Notes under the pieces: model-generated
The model's database searches: none
What the model saw: the letters and a program-made list of their open reading frames with translations, nothing else
Told to the model about the DNA's origin: nothing
Source of the DNA: Mytilisepta virgata
Lineage: Eukaryota > Mollusca > Bivalvia > Mytilida > Mytilidae
Assembly (NCBI GenBank): GCA_028015205.1
Contig: CM051512.1
Location: 5,702,755-5,766,754, forward strand
Reading direction: 5' to 3'
DNA length: 64,000 nucleotides
Shown: piece after piece, positions 34,601 through 43,710 of the stretch
Layout: the number at the start of each line of letters is the position of its first letter
Numbering within the stretch: the first letter of the stretch is position 1
Position numbers and translations under genes: made by a program

Positions 34601-37600
34601 CTGCTCAGGACAAATTTAATAATTTAACTGAAAATAAACAAAAGTCACCATTTTAGAAAAACAAATTCTTTAGATTTTTCATCAAAAGCGATATCAGGAA
34701 AAGCCAACAGTGACATTATACCAATATGCTACTTCACTTAGTGCAATAACATGTTTTATGAACCAATTAACAGCAATTTTGCCCAAGCCCAATGGCCGCT
34801 GGCATTATTGCTTTCAGTGGTCAATAACACATGACATTTCACGACAGTGAAGTGCTATAATTGTTTTATTACATTACACTCTGAATTGGAAATCACCTTT
34901 TCTAAACATAGATTCTAAACATATCACTTATCACTGTGCAATATCACAAAATACGGACCAGTTTGAAAAACGTTGTTTCTATATATATCTAAAAGTACGA
35001 AATGTAATAAAACAATTAATGAACATAATCCTATCAAAATACTTCAGACAAATAATAAAATAGAAGAGAAAAAAACAAAAACATAAAAAAGCAGAGAGTC
35101 AGGATATACTTACGTGGTACTGACCAATTTTATACAATTATGGTCTTTTTAGAGGTTGATATGAGTTTTAATAGACCTAAAAATTATTATTATTGACCGC
35201 CGCTGTAATTGGCATATAGGATGAACGAAAAATGAACAAAAAGACATGCACCTTGTACCGGCAATTGCTGTTTTAACTATTTGCACGAAACAAACGAATA
35301 TCTGCCATCAAATTCGAAAACAAGTGATATAAAAAACTGCAAAAACGTTGCACGAAAAATAACCTTGAACGATCCGCATAATTTTATTCATCTTGGTTTA
35401 CGTCTGCGATCGTTCTTTCAATCTGACATTTTTTCAGTTAATCAAAGCGCTGAAGATACAACAAATCTAGTTGGATGATGAATGAAATGAAATTGATTCT
35501 GATTGGACGGCTTTTTTAATTAGATTATCTCAATAAAATCATTATGTAATAATATGGTTAACCCATATCCAGCTATTTCTGTCATCATGTGACCTCTGAT
35601 GGTACATAGGTGTCAAATAATGGCTGTCGATTTATCAATACAAATCAATGGGACTTGTTAATTAAATGCCCATTACTTATTTGTTATCGTGTGTTTGACA
35701 CCATCCAATATCTCATTGTATAGCTTATCACTTGGTCGTTTTCGAAATGTACTTTAAATCAGTCCAAGGCATAACATTTCTGCTTCTAATTTCATTTGAA
35801 TTTTTCTTGTTTAACGCCTAATAGATACATATAACATACGTGAATTTTGCATAAGGACTCATTTTAAAAAAATAATTTCGATGATTTCCTCTTGATATTT
35901 AATACCATCCAACCCCACAAAATAAAGTTAATATATGATAGAATATCATCATGAAGACCAATTCATTTCGGGTCCCATTTGTCTTGCTTCCAATTAAGGT
36001 TGAAATGTGTTATTTTTTACGATTGTTGTGACATTATTCAAAATGGCATCCATCCCAACCAGCTTCTACCTTGTTATAACGAAGTAAATATCGTTCAGAC
36101 GAGTAAATATAGAACAAATTATATAATATATCAAATGCTTACAATGTGTAAATACCAAAAAACGATAAATTATTAACTTCAAATAAATCAAAATATTACT
36201 TATCTGACATTTGAAATTATATTTCATCTCTGCATTCTTTGTGACCCCCCCCCCCCCCCTTTTTACAAACACACGCCTTTATTAAAATGCTGCATTAAAT
36301 ATAAGGAAAATTGAGCGTGAAAAATGGAATCACGCTTATTTTGGTCAGGAAACGGTTTAACTGTATACATATAATGTACCTATGTACCTTAATTACGGGT
36401 TCGAACAATAAACATCCTGACAGTCAAGGTACAATATACATGTCAAATCGTTAATTAGTTATAATTACCTGAAACACACAGCATGTTAATAGCGGAGAAT
36501 ATATGTCTTTACATGTAAATCCACTTCAGATAAAACTCAAATAAATTTTACCAAAAAAAAAATCGATTTTTTTGTGGCTTAAAAAAATGGAAAAAAAACT
36601 TGCACCGTAATCCTTTATCACGTGTAATTATGTTCTTTTGCCAGTTTTTATAAATTGGTGATCAATTTCATATTATTAATTATTGTAAAAATTTCATATA
36701 TTGCAATTATAATCGATGTGAAATGTTAGTACATATTTCAAATGAAAAGTTTTTTTAAAGTGAAGACGAGGAGTACAAATGTACGTGCTATAATCAATAC
36801 AGAGTTATCGAACTATGATAAATGCCTGGCATGAACGGGACCAGTACACAATAATTGGGTAACCACTTGATAAGTCTAAACAGAGTTACCTAACTTAATT
36901 ATGGCCGAAATAGTTGCATATGAAAACTCTAGCTCATCTATCCTGATCCTCTGGTGCATTAAGCATGCTATAAAAGCTTAAATAATACAGTATGCAACTC
37001 TAGCTTTGAATGCTAGAATTGCCTGAAAGATACAACTGAGGAGTCGTAAATCGAAGAAATGAGCACATCTTGTGCATCAACATTGGTATCAAAGGATTTT
37101 ATTTAGATAACAGGGTTAGAATTTGCCCGTAAAACTAGCTGGAGCTGTCAAAGCTACTGGTCGGATAAGTCACTTTATGAAACGAAAAAAGTCAGAAATA
37201 ACACACCCATAGAGGGGTTTTTGCTATCTTGTCATGGAGTTCAATAGAAATCGGAGGTATCCGAGAGAGACTATCAACATTTAATGTCTTCAAGTCATTG
37301 TTATAAAAAGCAATTCGGTTATTCCGTAAAATTTCATATAAGTAGCCTTACTGTGGAAAGATCTTAAGGTAATGCCGAATGACTATAGGACACATTGTAT
37401 TGTAAAATATATTACCCTGTAGTAAACGTATTTTTAAGGTAAAAATAAGAGAGAACATGTTGATATCTTATTCACCAAAATAATATGTTACTGTATTACC
37501 TGTTCCGCTGGCTGAATAGCTGAAAAATTGAAGAAAATAAACTCCACATATAAATATTACAATATATAGATATATTTTTTCTTAATCGAACTTCCACGTC

Positions 37601-38288
37601 ATGTAAATATCGATACGTTTTTTTTTTCAAACATTGAAATATGACCATAAATAAGTGTAATGATGTCAACAATGTCTGTTTCAAAACGGTTGGATCATAT
37701 TGACTTTTAGGACTTTTGAGAGGTCTTCGTATAGGATATCTAGGAGAGACAGTAGAATGTAAAAAAATGCACAAGAATGTCTTTAAATATAATTCAGATT
37801 TCTTATTTAACGTGTACGAAATAACCTGCTTTGAGGAATTTTGTGAAGACAGACGGTATCATCCTGATCCTCCCACGTTTGATACCTTATTAAATATACT
37901 AATTAGGGAATGTTGTGATAGTACTTATAGTTTATTTCTGATAAAGTTTACGTGAAATTTACCATTTATACTAGATAAAATAAAATTCAAAAAAATAAAT
38001 ATTTATTTTATTATAGTGTCACATGTTGATTGAAAAAATATTTACATATCACAGTATTCAATAAGACAATCAATACCCAGTCATAAATTTGACTTATGAG
38101 ACACTTAACACATGCTATGTACATATCAATATAGTTTCACAATAAAATTCATAAAATTATCATCAAAAAATTAAAACATGTTTATGAATTTAAAAGCATA
38201 TATATTTTGAGCAAAAAATAAAAATCTGAAACATGTCTGAAGTGAAAGTGTTTAAGCCAAAAGTATATATATATATATATATAAAAGA

Positions 38289-38372
<84 letters not shown>

Positions 38373-41053
38373 AGATATATGTATATAATATTTATATTTT
38401 AAGCTTGATGTAATTTTAATAAATACTGTTAAATCTCTAAATTAAATGAAAATTTTGCCAATTTAGAGATGGATGTTGACTTTTTATGTCATATTTTAAC
38501 TATTTGAAATTACAAATAACATTGAATAAGCATCTTAGATTTAACATTTATATGAAAGGGTTGAAAAATTATTTGATTAAATAAATTATTTACTTAAAAT
38601 GCAGGTGTATTTAATTGACATGACAAGTAGGCCGGACAATAATTTTCGCTATATTATGCATGCCGTAAGTTTTCTTGGGCTTATCTTTAGAAAAAATAAA
38701 AATGCAGCTGGTGTAGCCGAGAAGCTTAAGATCCTCTTTACTCAGCTTGGTCCTCCAAAGATTTTGCAATGTGACAAGGTCGTGAATTTGTAGACACTGT
38801 TTTAACAGAACTAAAAAATACATGATTGATCTGCTTGTCATTCATGGACGTCCGAGACACCCACAGTCACAAGGATAAAGAGGGAGCTAATGGTATTCTA
38901 GAAATCAACCTTGGTAAATGGATCCAGGATAACCAAAAAGGCTAGAGTATTGGCCCACCTTTAGTTGTTTACGGGATGAATACCACATTATCATAAAAAA
39001 ACGAGACTACACCTTACGAGATAGTTTTTGGACAGCATCCAATCTCATCCATCGCAATGGTTGGGAAACTGGCAGATAAATGGATCGTTAATGAGGAGGA
39101 TTTGCTTACTAAAATACAAGAATCACTTAATAGCTCCCTGGATCTGACTCTGCTGTAACAGAAGCCGCTAACGGTAAGATAATTTCAAATCGCATATTAA
39201 TAACTAGTTTGGTTCAAATTAGCACAGTGGTTTTTGTCAAGAAGATTAAAATGGACGGACGGACAGACACCGGACCCTTAGCCATGACAACAGTTTACAT
39301 GGCCTATGGCCAATTTTGACGAGTTTCTCAGTGGTGATCAATTTGTTGCTTGGGAATTGCAAGATGCAATGAAACTAGTAGTTCTGTCGGATTCGAGGCA
39401 CAATGCGATCAGAGATACTGCCACAGTTAACTACATGTATATGTGAGGTGCTATACGTCGGCGTATTTGTCACGAGTCCGAGCCATCCATGATAAAAAAT
39501 ACTTCCGTTGGCATTAGATACGAAATATCACACATTCAAGCGTGTCAAACAAATCGCTCAGTAAATAAAGACTGTCAACTTGCACCCGTATGCAACTGTG
39601 CTAGTAAACGTAATACTATGCGATATTCTTGTCAAAAATCCAAAATCTCTTGTTCTACCAAATGCCACAGACAAAATGTTAGCAAATGTTGCAATAAATA
39701 AAAGACCTTTTTTCAGAATCATATAGAAAAATATCATACTATGTGACTTTATTGTTTTAGCATGTCAACATGTACTGTTTGTATAAATATGTTACACAAC
39801 ATATTTATGTTCAAAACTAATTTTCACATTTTTTAAATTTCAATAATATCCAGAATCATACTAACTAAAATATCTAATATGATTCTATATGTAGATCCTA
39901 CTAGAAATTCAGTAGGATCCAGGATCCTCCTACCACAAATCTAGATATCTCACTCTGCCATAGTAGAAATTGGAATTCCAATCTGTACTCGGTTTAAATC
40001 AGTACATTTCTACTAGTACAAATTAGAATTACAATTTGTAATATATGTATAATTTGTAATATATATATATGTAATATATATAATTTTTAATATATATATT
40101 TGTAATATATATAATTTTTAATATATATATTTTTAATATATATATTTGTAATATATATAATTTGGTTCAAATTAGCCCAGTGGTATATATATATATATCA
40201 TCTGTGACTATATGACAGTATTTTAAATATTAATGGTAATAAAATACATTTGAAAAAAACAATGTCCTGATAAAAAAATCCTACTTCAATCTCCCCGTGT
40301 TGAGCAGGGTGCAACAGCTCTACATATTATATATAATATGTATTTATATGTAGTGTCTGGCAAAGGAAGATGTTTATCATATTTAGTAGTGGCAATGTAT
40401 CATGAAGTCGCGGTAATGTGGCACTATTAGTCGCGGTAATGAAAATTTCATAAAAGTATCGGTAATGTATTGCGTCCAATGAGAAACCAGAGTGAGTTAT
40501 ATTTTCCTAACCAATGTAGGTAAGGGACATAATAAATTTGTCTCCCTTTTAGCCTCAGAACAAAAGGGAGAGAATTTAATTATCCCCCTTACCTACATTG
40601 GTTAGGAAAAGATAACTCACTCTGGTTCCTCATTGACCATACCTACATGTACTTGACCATCATATTATATACCTGTGAGATCAACAATAGTATTGTTTTC
40701 TAAATTTGACAAAAAAAAACCATTAATCTAAGCTGCGAAGAACGATTAAATAATTTCTTTTCAGAATACCTCTTGCTAAATAAGAACTTGTTCCAGATAA
40801 ACTTACACTTTGCGGCACGTTCCATGAACATCGAGATAGTATATCTGTTATATTAAAATTTTGATTTATCAATACAAAATTTTACTATAACAACCGGTTG
40901 TTATAGTAAAAGTTTGTATTGATAAATCAAAATTTTAATATAACATATTTCACAAATAATATTAAGACACTTACCAAGTCTAACAGATCGTGGATCTACA
41001 TTCAAAAAACAGAAACTTATAACTGCATAAACAATTACATGTTTGCTAAACAT
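19542..41053 (-). CDS. Secreted collagen-like protein, complete seven-exon gene
   Basis: Exons: 41053-40975, 37519-37500, 31560-31332, 30537-30514, 29996-29847, 26409-23167 and 19642-19542. All junctions are GT/AG, phases match (1,0,1,1,1,1) and the total is 3846 bp (1281 residues plus stop). Layout: hydrophobic signal peptide; short propeptide ending in a furin-type RVKR site; Tyr-rich segment with three DYG-containing repeats; Gly-X-Y domain of about 377 triplets, interrupted only in its first 50 residues; C-terminal Cys-rich tail of six Cys. Gly-X-Y continues across junctions 5/6 (GQK-GSS) and 6/7 (GEK-GDA-GCD), strong support for the model. It should be a secreted homotrimeric extracellular collagen. 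There is no fibrillar COLFI or C1q domain and no His-rich or silk-like precollagen flanks. A byssal, periostracal or shell-matrix role is speculation. Confidence 0.85.
20405..20587. mobile_element. MITE with TACAGTCAAA termini
   Basis: Starts TACAGTCAAACCTG and ends ATTTTGACTGTA, with inner 'TATAAAGGGCAC' repeats in both orientations. The TA at each end fits a Tc1/mariner-type target. Confidence 0.6.
20673..21004. mobile_element. Nested hairpin element, two related palindromes
   Basis: Outer arms GAGAGAAAATGTATCATTCA and its reverse complement near 20,985-21,004 enclose two similar hairpins, each with GTCTGACA-flanked cores and TACATCTTTCTGTATGA-type arms. Confidence 0.55.
21432..21566. mobile_element. 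Palindromic MITE
   Basis: Arms around 'AGCCTGATTTTACCA' and its complement, with an inner GCTCGTGGCAAAATATTTGGC arm. Non-coding. Confidence 0.5.
22202..22318. repeat. GAGCAGCGA / GAGCAAGAG minisatellite
   Basis: About 117 bp built from 8-12-bp GAGCA-containing units (GAGCAGCGAT, GAGCAAGA). Confidence 0.75.
22319..23160 (-). other. Intron 6 sequence near the giant exon
   Basis: No exon seen. The block 'ATAATTTTAGAGTCAGAATCG...ATACCGGAAATGAG' (about 22,825-22,860) recurs at 31,063-31,103. Confidence 0.4.
23167..26409 (-). CDS. Collagen-like gene exon 6: giant 360-triplet Gly-X-Y exon
   Basis: 3243 bp, phase 1-1, bounded by TATTTTGACAG and GTATTT. It encodes 1081 residues, exactly 360 triplets plus one Gly, with no interruption seen. 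Very rich in K-G-E/D, GPKG and GPPGP[HN]; no Cys, Tyr or RGD. It has two internal higher-order repeats: about 48 residues (16 triplets) in the N-terminal third and about 54 residues (18 triplets) after it. The high complementarity of Gly/Pro codons creates long but meaningless open frames on the opposite strand. Confidence 0.92.
28458..28571. repeat. Exact 57-bp tandem duplication
   Basis: Two identical units (28458-28514, 28515-28571) beginning GATAGTTCCTTAAGACTTC. Confidence 0.9.
28780..28965 (+). repeat. Dispersed repeat tail with ATTCTCTATTCTA repeats
   Basis: GTCGGGTTGTTGTCTCTTTG, then CTTTGACACATCCCCC in two copies 46 bp apart, each followed by CCATTCTCTATTCTA-like sequence; the form of a non-LTR/SINE-type 3' end. 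Confidence 0.45.
29235..29345. mobile_element. Hairpin MITE (AGGGAGCAACCATTT)
   Basis: The 15-bp arm AGGGAGCAACCATTT is inverted at 29,331-29,345. The interior is G-rich then C-rich and folds back. Confidence 0.65.
29847..29996 (-). CDS. Collagen-like gene exon 5: first Gly-X-Y exon
   Basis: 150 bp, phase 1-1, bounded by TTATTGTAG and GTACTG. Gly-X-Y with four one-residue-short interruptions (GI-GVP, GR-GFP, GI-GLR, GI-GLP) that should make this end of the helix flexible. Pro-rich GPPGPPG here may help nucleation. Confidence 0.85.
30514..30537 (-). CDS. Collagen-like gene exon 4: 24-bp microexon
   Basis: Bounded by GTTTTTCAG and GTGAGT. It is phase 1-1, encodes (D)HIIYKII, and joins the Tyr-rich exon to the collagen domain in frame. 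Being 24 bp and phase-symmetric, it could be skipped without a frameshift. Confidence 0.65.
30781..31045. repeat. Inverted repeat pair around CAGTACTGGTTC
   Basis: TTGCTGGGGGAGCAGTACTG (30,793 region) is inverted as CAGTACTGCGTCCCAGCAA at 31,025-31,045, with an AT-rich interior; probably a degraded TIR element in intron 3. Confidence 0.4.
31332..31560 (-). CDS. Collagen-like gene exon 3: furin site and Tyr-rich repeats
   Basis: Starts [12 protein letters not shown]: the basic RVKR motif is a proprotein-convertase site. Three imperfect repeats follow ([36 protein letters not shown]) and then a Thr/Asn-rich stretch. About ten Tyr in 70 residues is unusual. Flanked by TTTGAAGCAG and GTAAGT; phase 0 to 1. 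Confidence 0.8.
31834..31882 (-). ncRNA. Hammerhead ribozyme, intact
   Basis: Minus strand: ATGCTG-CTGATGA, stem II GAGG/CCTT with TAACT loop, GAAA, TGCG, GTC, then CAGCAT. All core residues are present. Confidence 0.7.
32211..32260 (-). ncRNA. Hammerhead ribozyme, intact core
   Basis: Core intact; stem II is GAGA/CCTT (one pair lost) and helix I TAGCAT differs by one base from other copies. Confidence 0.65.
32589..32638 (-). ncRNA. Hammerhead ribozyme, intact core
   Basis: Same as the preceding unit, one period away. Confidence 0.65.
32967..33016 (-). ncRNA. Hammerhead ribozyme, intact core
   Basis: Core intact; stem II reads GAGTTAACTCCTT, where an alternative GAG/CTC pairing is possible. 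Confidence 0.62.
33151..33236. mobile_element. Hairpin element (TTATATATGGGCCTAGTAGAATG)
   Basis: Left arm TATATATGGGCCTAGTAGAA and right arm TTCTACCAGGTCCATATATA pair imperfectly around a TCGAGCGGCGA centre. Confidence 0.55.
33636..33930 (+). mobile_element. 5'-truncated SINE with TSD
   Basis: Same body and tail as the SINE at 16,068 but lacking most of the tRNA head. The 11-bp TSD AAATAGACCTG lies at 33625-33635 and 33931-33941. Confidence 0.8.
34187..34428 (-). mobile_element. Single retrozyme-like unit with hammerhead
   Basis: A partial unit that includes an intact hammerhead (about 34,238-34,285: CTGATGA, GAGG/CCTT stem II, GAAA, GTC). Also in intron 2 and sense to the collagen-like gene. 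Confidence 0.65.
34429..37499 (-). other. Intron 2 of the collagen-like gene, left part
   Basis: No exon or clear element beyond a poly-C tract (36,246-36,259) and diverged repeats. Confidence 0.4.
37500..37519 (-). CDS. Collagen-like gene exon 2: 20-bp microexon
   Basis: Bounded by CAATTTTTCAG and GTAATA. Read after the phase-1 end of exon 1 it gives (A)IQPAEQ and ends in phase 0, exactly the phase change needed between exons 1 and 3. No other nearby candidate offers this. The main doubt is its size. Confidence 0.6.
38265..38368. repeat. (TA)n microsatellite
   Basis: About 100 bp of almost pure TA, interrupted by AAAAGAAGA. Confidence 0.9.
38599..39705 (+). pseudogene. Integrase-like (KRBA2/GIN-type) relic, antisense in intron 1
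   Basis: The frame at 38599 reads [20 protein letters not shown], an integrase-core start with the first catalytic Asp, then [20 protein letters not shown] (second Asp region, degraded). After a stop and frameshifts it continues with [11 protein letters not shown] and a region near the expected Glu. Further on, 39,500-39,701 encodes a Cys-rich tail (CNCASKRN...SCSTKCH...CCNK) as found at the C-terminus of such mollusc integrase proteins. Multiple stops make it dead. Vertebrate KRBA2-type integrases derive from DNA transposons; exact family uncertain. Confidence 0.6.
40020..40200. repeat. TAATATATAT-rich low-complexity block
   Basis: Repeats of AATTTGTAATATATATA; no other content. Confidence 0.7.
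40475..40637. mobile_element. Palindromic MITE (TCCAATGAGAAACCAGAGTGA)
   Basis: Arms of about 50 bp (CCAGAGTGAGTTAT...CCTAACCAATGTAGGTAAGGG and its inverse) around a central CTCCCTTTTAG/CAAAAGGGAG hairpin. Confidence 0.7.
40846..40945. repeat. Nearly perfect 100-bp palindrome
   Basis: Two 50-bp arms with one mismatch and no spacer, centred on CAACCGGTTG at 40,895/40,896; only 30 bp inside intron 1 from the exon 1 donor. Confidence 0.85.
40975..41053 (-). CDS. Collagen-like gene exon 1: signal peptide
   Basis: Encodes [18 protein letters not shown] then a polar DPRSVRL stretch, a typical signal peptide with cleavage likely soon after the hydrophobic core. It ends in phase 1 at CTTG|GTAAGT. 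The ATG at 41053 (context ACCATGT) is preferred over an in-frame ATG at 41083, which lies only a few bases downstream of the TATA box and so probably is not transcribed. Confidence 0.75.
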
Positions 41054-41088
41054 GGTTCTCTCCCAAGAAAAGAATAACTGCATGCAGC

Positions 41089-41096
41089 CTTATATA
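41089..41096 (-). promoter_or_regulatory. TATA box of the collagen-like gene
   Basis: TATATAAG on the minus strand, 36 bp upstream of the chosen ATG; transcription would start near 41,066, giving a 5' UTR of about 10-15 nt. Confidence 0.6.
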
Positions 41097-41099
41097 AAT

Positions 41100-42952
41100 A
41101 AATCTGTTTACACTTTGTAGTGATATTTTTTTTTCATTTATTCTTTTAAATCGTTTATCTGCGAACACTTACTTTATCATCTTTTCACGTTAAATAAGCA
41201 GTTTTTATGTGAATATTTTCCGCTTATTACAACATTATATGCAATCAAATATCAATAATACATTAGAATTAAACATCAAAAGATGAATAAAGAAAACAAT
41301 GTAATTATTCTTTGTTTTAACGATAACAACTGTTATAGAAGGCGAGAAAAATTTTCACATTCTCATATTTTCATATCTAAAGGAATGTATAGGTTTGTCA
41401 TTAATGGATATCAAGTACCCATTAAGTGTGACAAAATGTACAAATGCAGTACATATGTCAACCTGAGAAGGACAATGCCTTTTAATTCAGCATAAAAACT
41501 GTCTTTTTAAATAAGAATTTGAAGGCCACAAACAAATGTATTTATTTGTTAATGTATGTTGATATTAACTTGTATCCGTGATACCTAACTCCATGACCAC
41601 ATTGAATAGAAGGTAACACCCAAAAGACGGTACAACATTTTATTTCAGAGTTTTGCTGCTTTCAAGAAGAGAAAACTTGGGCGAGGTCAGAACCCTATTG
41701 ATTATTAAAGAAAAGACGTGTTTCAACTCGACCTTTTTTTAAAACATGTATTTCAATATCCCGAAAAATATACATGTTTAAAATAATCACTGTCCTACCC
41801 GTAAACATTCAAGTTTCCTCGTAAAGATTAGTTTCCACATATTCGAATGTTGCATAGTTTTTCTTGTTATGGTAATCTTTCATTGAAAAACCAAAAATGT
41901 ACCGTCTTTCCGACGTCACCGTTTGTAAACGGTGATAATTACAATATGAATTTTTAGATTAACCTTCATCTGGCACTCTCGTTATCAAAACTCTGCAAAG
42001 CCCAAAAAATAATAAAACAGAACGGTATAAGCAATAGAACATGATCTACATTAATAAATTCCGCTAAACTATTGATAATGAACTTGCATGATTTGGACCT
42101 TATTGTGACTGTAAGATGAAAAACAGCAATAAGAACGTTTTAAATGTTGCTTACTCTTCTTGTAATGGCCGCTTGATATCCTTCTTTTGGCCTGTTCAAT
42201 TCAGAAATGAGAAGTTATCAATTATCCAAATCCCTTTCCTTTCAATTACAATATATGATGAATTTTAACAAACAAATATTTGGAAAAACTCATTTGTTAG
42301 TGGTGTCTTGTTCCAATTCCATTGGATTAGTTTTGGGTTTTTAATCATTTTTAGTATTCATTTGTTATGTTTCCATTAATTCGCCTTGTCTTTTAACTTT
42401 GTTCTTTTGGACTTTCACTAACAGGGGCGGGTCCGGGTGAGGGCGTAATGGGCGTACGCCCCCCCCTTTTAAAAAAAATAAAAAAATAAAAAAAACTGTC
42501 GTAATCTGCTTATATTGTATTGAATATGGCAATTTATCATATTCATTAATTAAACACATATAAAAATACATGCTCCAAGTCAGGAACCGTTACATTAGTG
42601 CATTTCACAATTATTTTATGCTTTTTAGCAAAAAAAAAAAAAAGGTCCAAAAATTTTTTATTATACGCCACCTTTCAAATATCCTGGAAACGCCCTCTGA
42701 CTAATGTGTTGTCACTTCGGTAGTCTGTCTTCAATTTGACACTATACTCGTCAGTGTAAGTAACAAAATTTAAACAAAGGAACATGCATCACATTGAAAT
42801 TAGGGATGATCCTTTAGACAGAAGAATAATCCCTCATTTCACTTACTGTTAAGTTGACCCATGGCACTGATTGAAGTGGGTTCTTTATGAACACGTGGCA
42901 GCTCTGTAAATGGATCTCTAAACATGTGCAAGTGGTATTTATTAAGTGGATG
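41100..42952. other. Upstream region of the collagen-like gene; no gene
   Basis: No recognised gene. About 42,424-42,470 is a GC-rich mollusc repeat start (GGGGCGGGTCCGGGTG, GGGCGTACGCCCCCCC). Confidence 0.35.
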
Positions 42953-43445
42953 TTCTAAAATAACAATCCAAAGTAATTATATTAGATATAGTAATTTTAT
43001 ACTATGCTGTATATGACGCATTTCAAGGAGTTACCTCTCATCAGCAGCATTAAAACCGAAACAGTTGGAAGACCAAAAAACCAAACTTATTTTAAACAAG
43101 AAGTACTCATAACCAAAAATACCGAAATAAGAAGCCAAATTTCAGCTAGGAAGATCTACCATGTGCAATACAAGGAATGAACCCTTATTATTTTTATTAT
43201 TTTTTAATTTTGCTAAATACTGGTAATTTCTGTAACAAATCAATGAATAATCATGTCAGAAAAGTCTAACGACTGGGTTGGCGAATACCCTCGGGGACCT
43301 AGGGTCCACATGCAGAGGCATCGTCATAGGAGTTTCAAAATAACAATCCAAAGATACTAATATTAGATATAGTAAAATTTATACTATGCTGTATACGACG
43401 CATTTCAAGGAGTTACCTCTCATCAGCAGCATTAAAACTGAAAAC
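42953..43445 (-). mobile_element. Retrozyme-like repeat, two units
   Basis: Core GACGCATTTC at 43015 and 43398 (period 383 bp). Both units carry hammerheads (about 43,004-43,053 and 43,385-43,434) with intact CTGATGA, GAGG/CCTT, GAAA and GTC. Confidence 0.7.
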
Positions 43446-43564
43446 CGAAAACTGTTTTCCTTATATATAAATTTTAAGTCTTATCAAATTTGTACAATTT
43501 GTTTTGTTAGCATTCCAATGCGTTTCCTTTGGATTTCTCCCATTATCTTATTGCTTGGATATTG

Positions 43565-43710
43565 AACAGATATATCATGTTAAGGAGGGGTATTTGCGAA
43601 AAATACCAGTCGAGAGAATGTTAAATTTCGCAAGCCGTAAGGCGAGGGAAATTCATTCTCAAGACTGGTATTTTTCGCAAATACCCCTCAAGAACATGCT
43701 ATATCTGTTT
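43565..43710. mobile_element. Palindromic MITE (AACAGATATATCATGTT)
   Basis: Arms of about 45 bp including GGGGTATTTGCGAAAAATAC and its inverse. Confidence 0.7.

Noticed and set aside
35281..35478. A 65-codon plus-strand ORF as a host gene.
   Set aside because: No family resemblance and it lies antisense in intron 2 among repeats.
41054..41083. Upstream in-frame ATG of the collagen-like gene (MQLFFSWERT).
   Set aside because: It lies only 6 bp downstream of the TATA box, so upstream of the likely transcription start.
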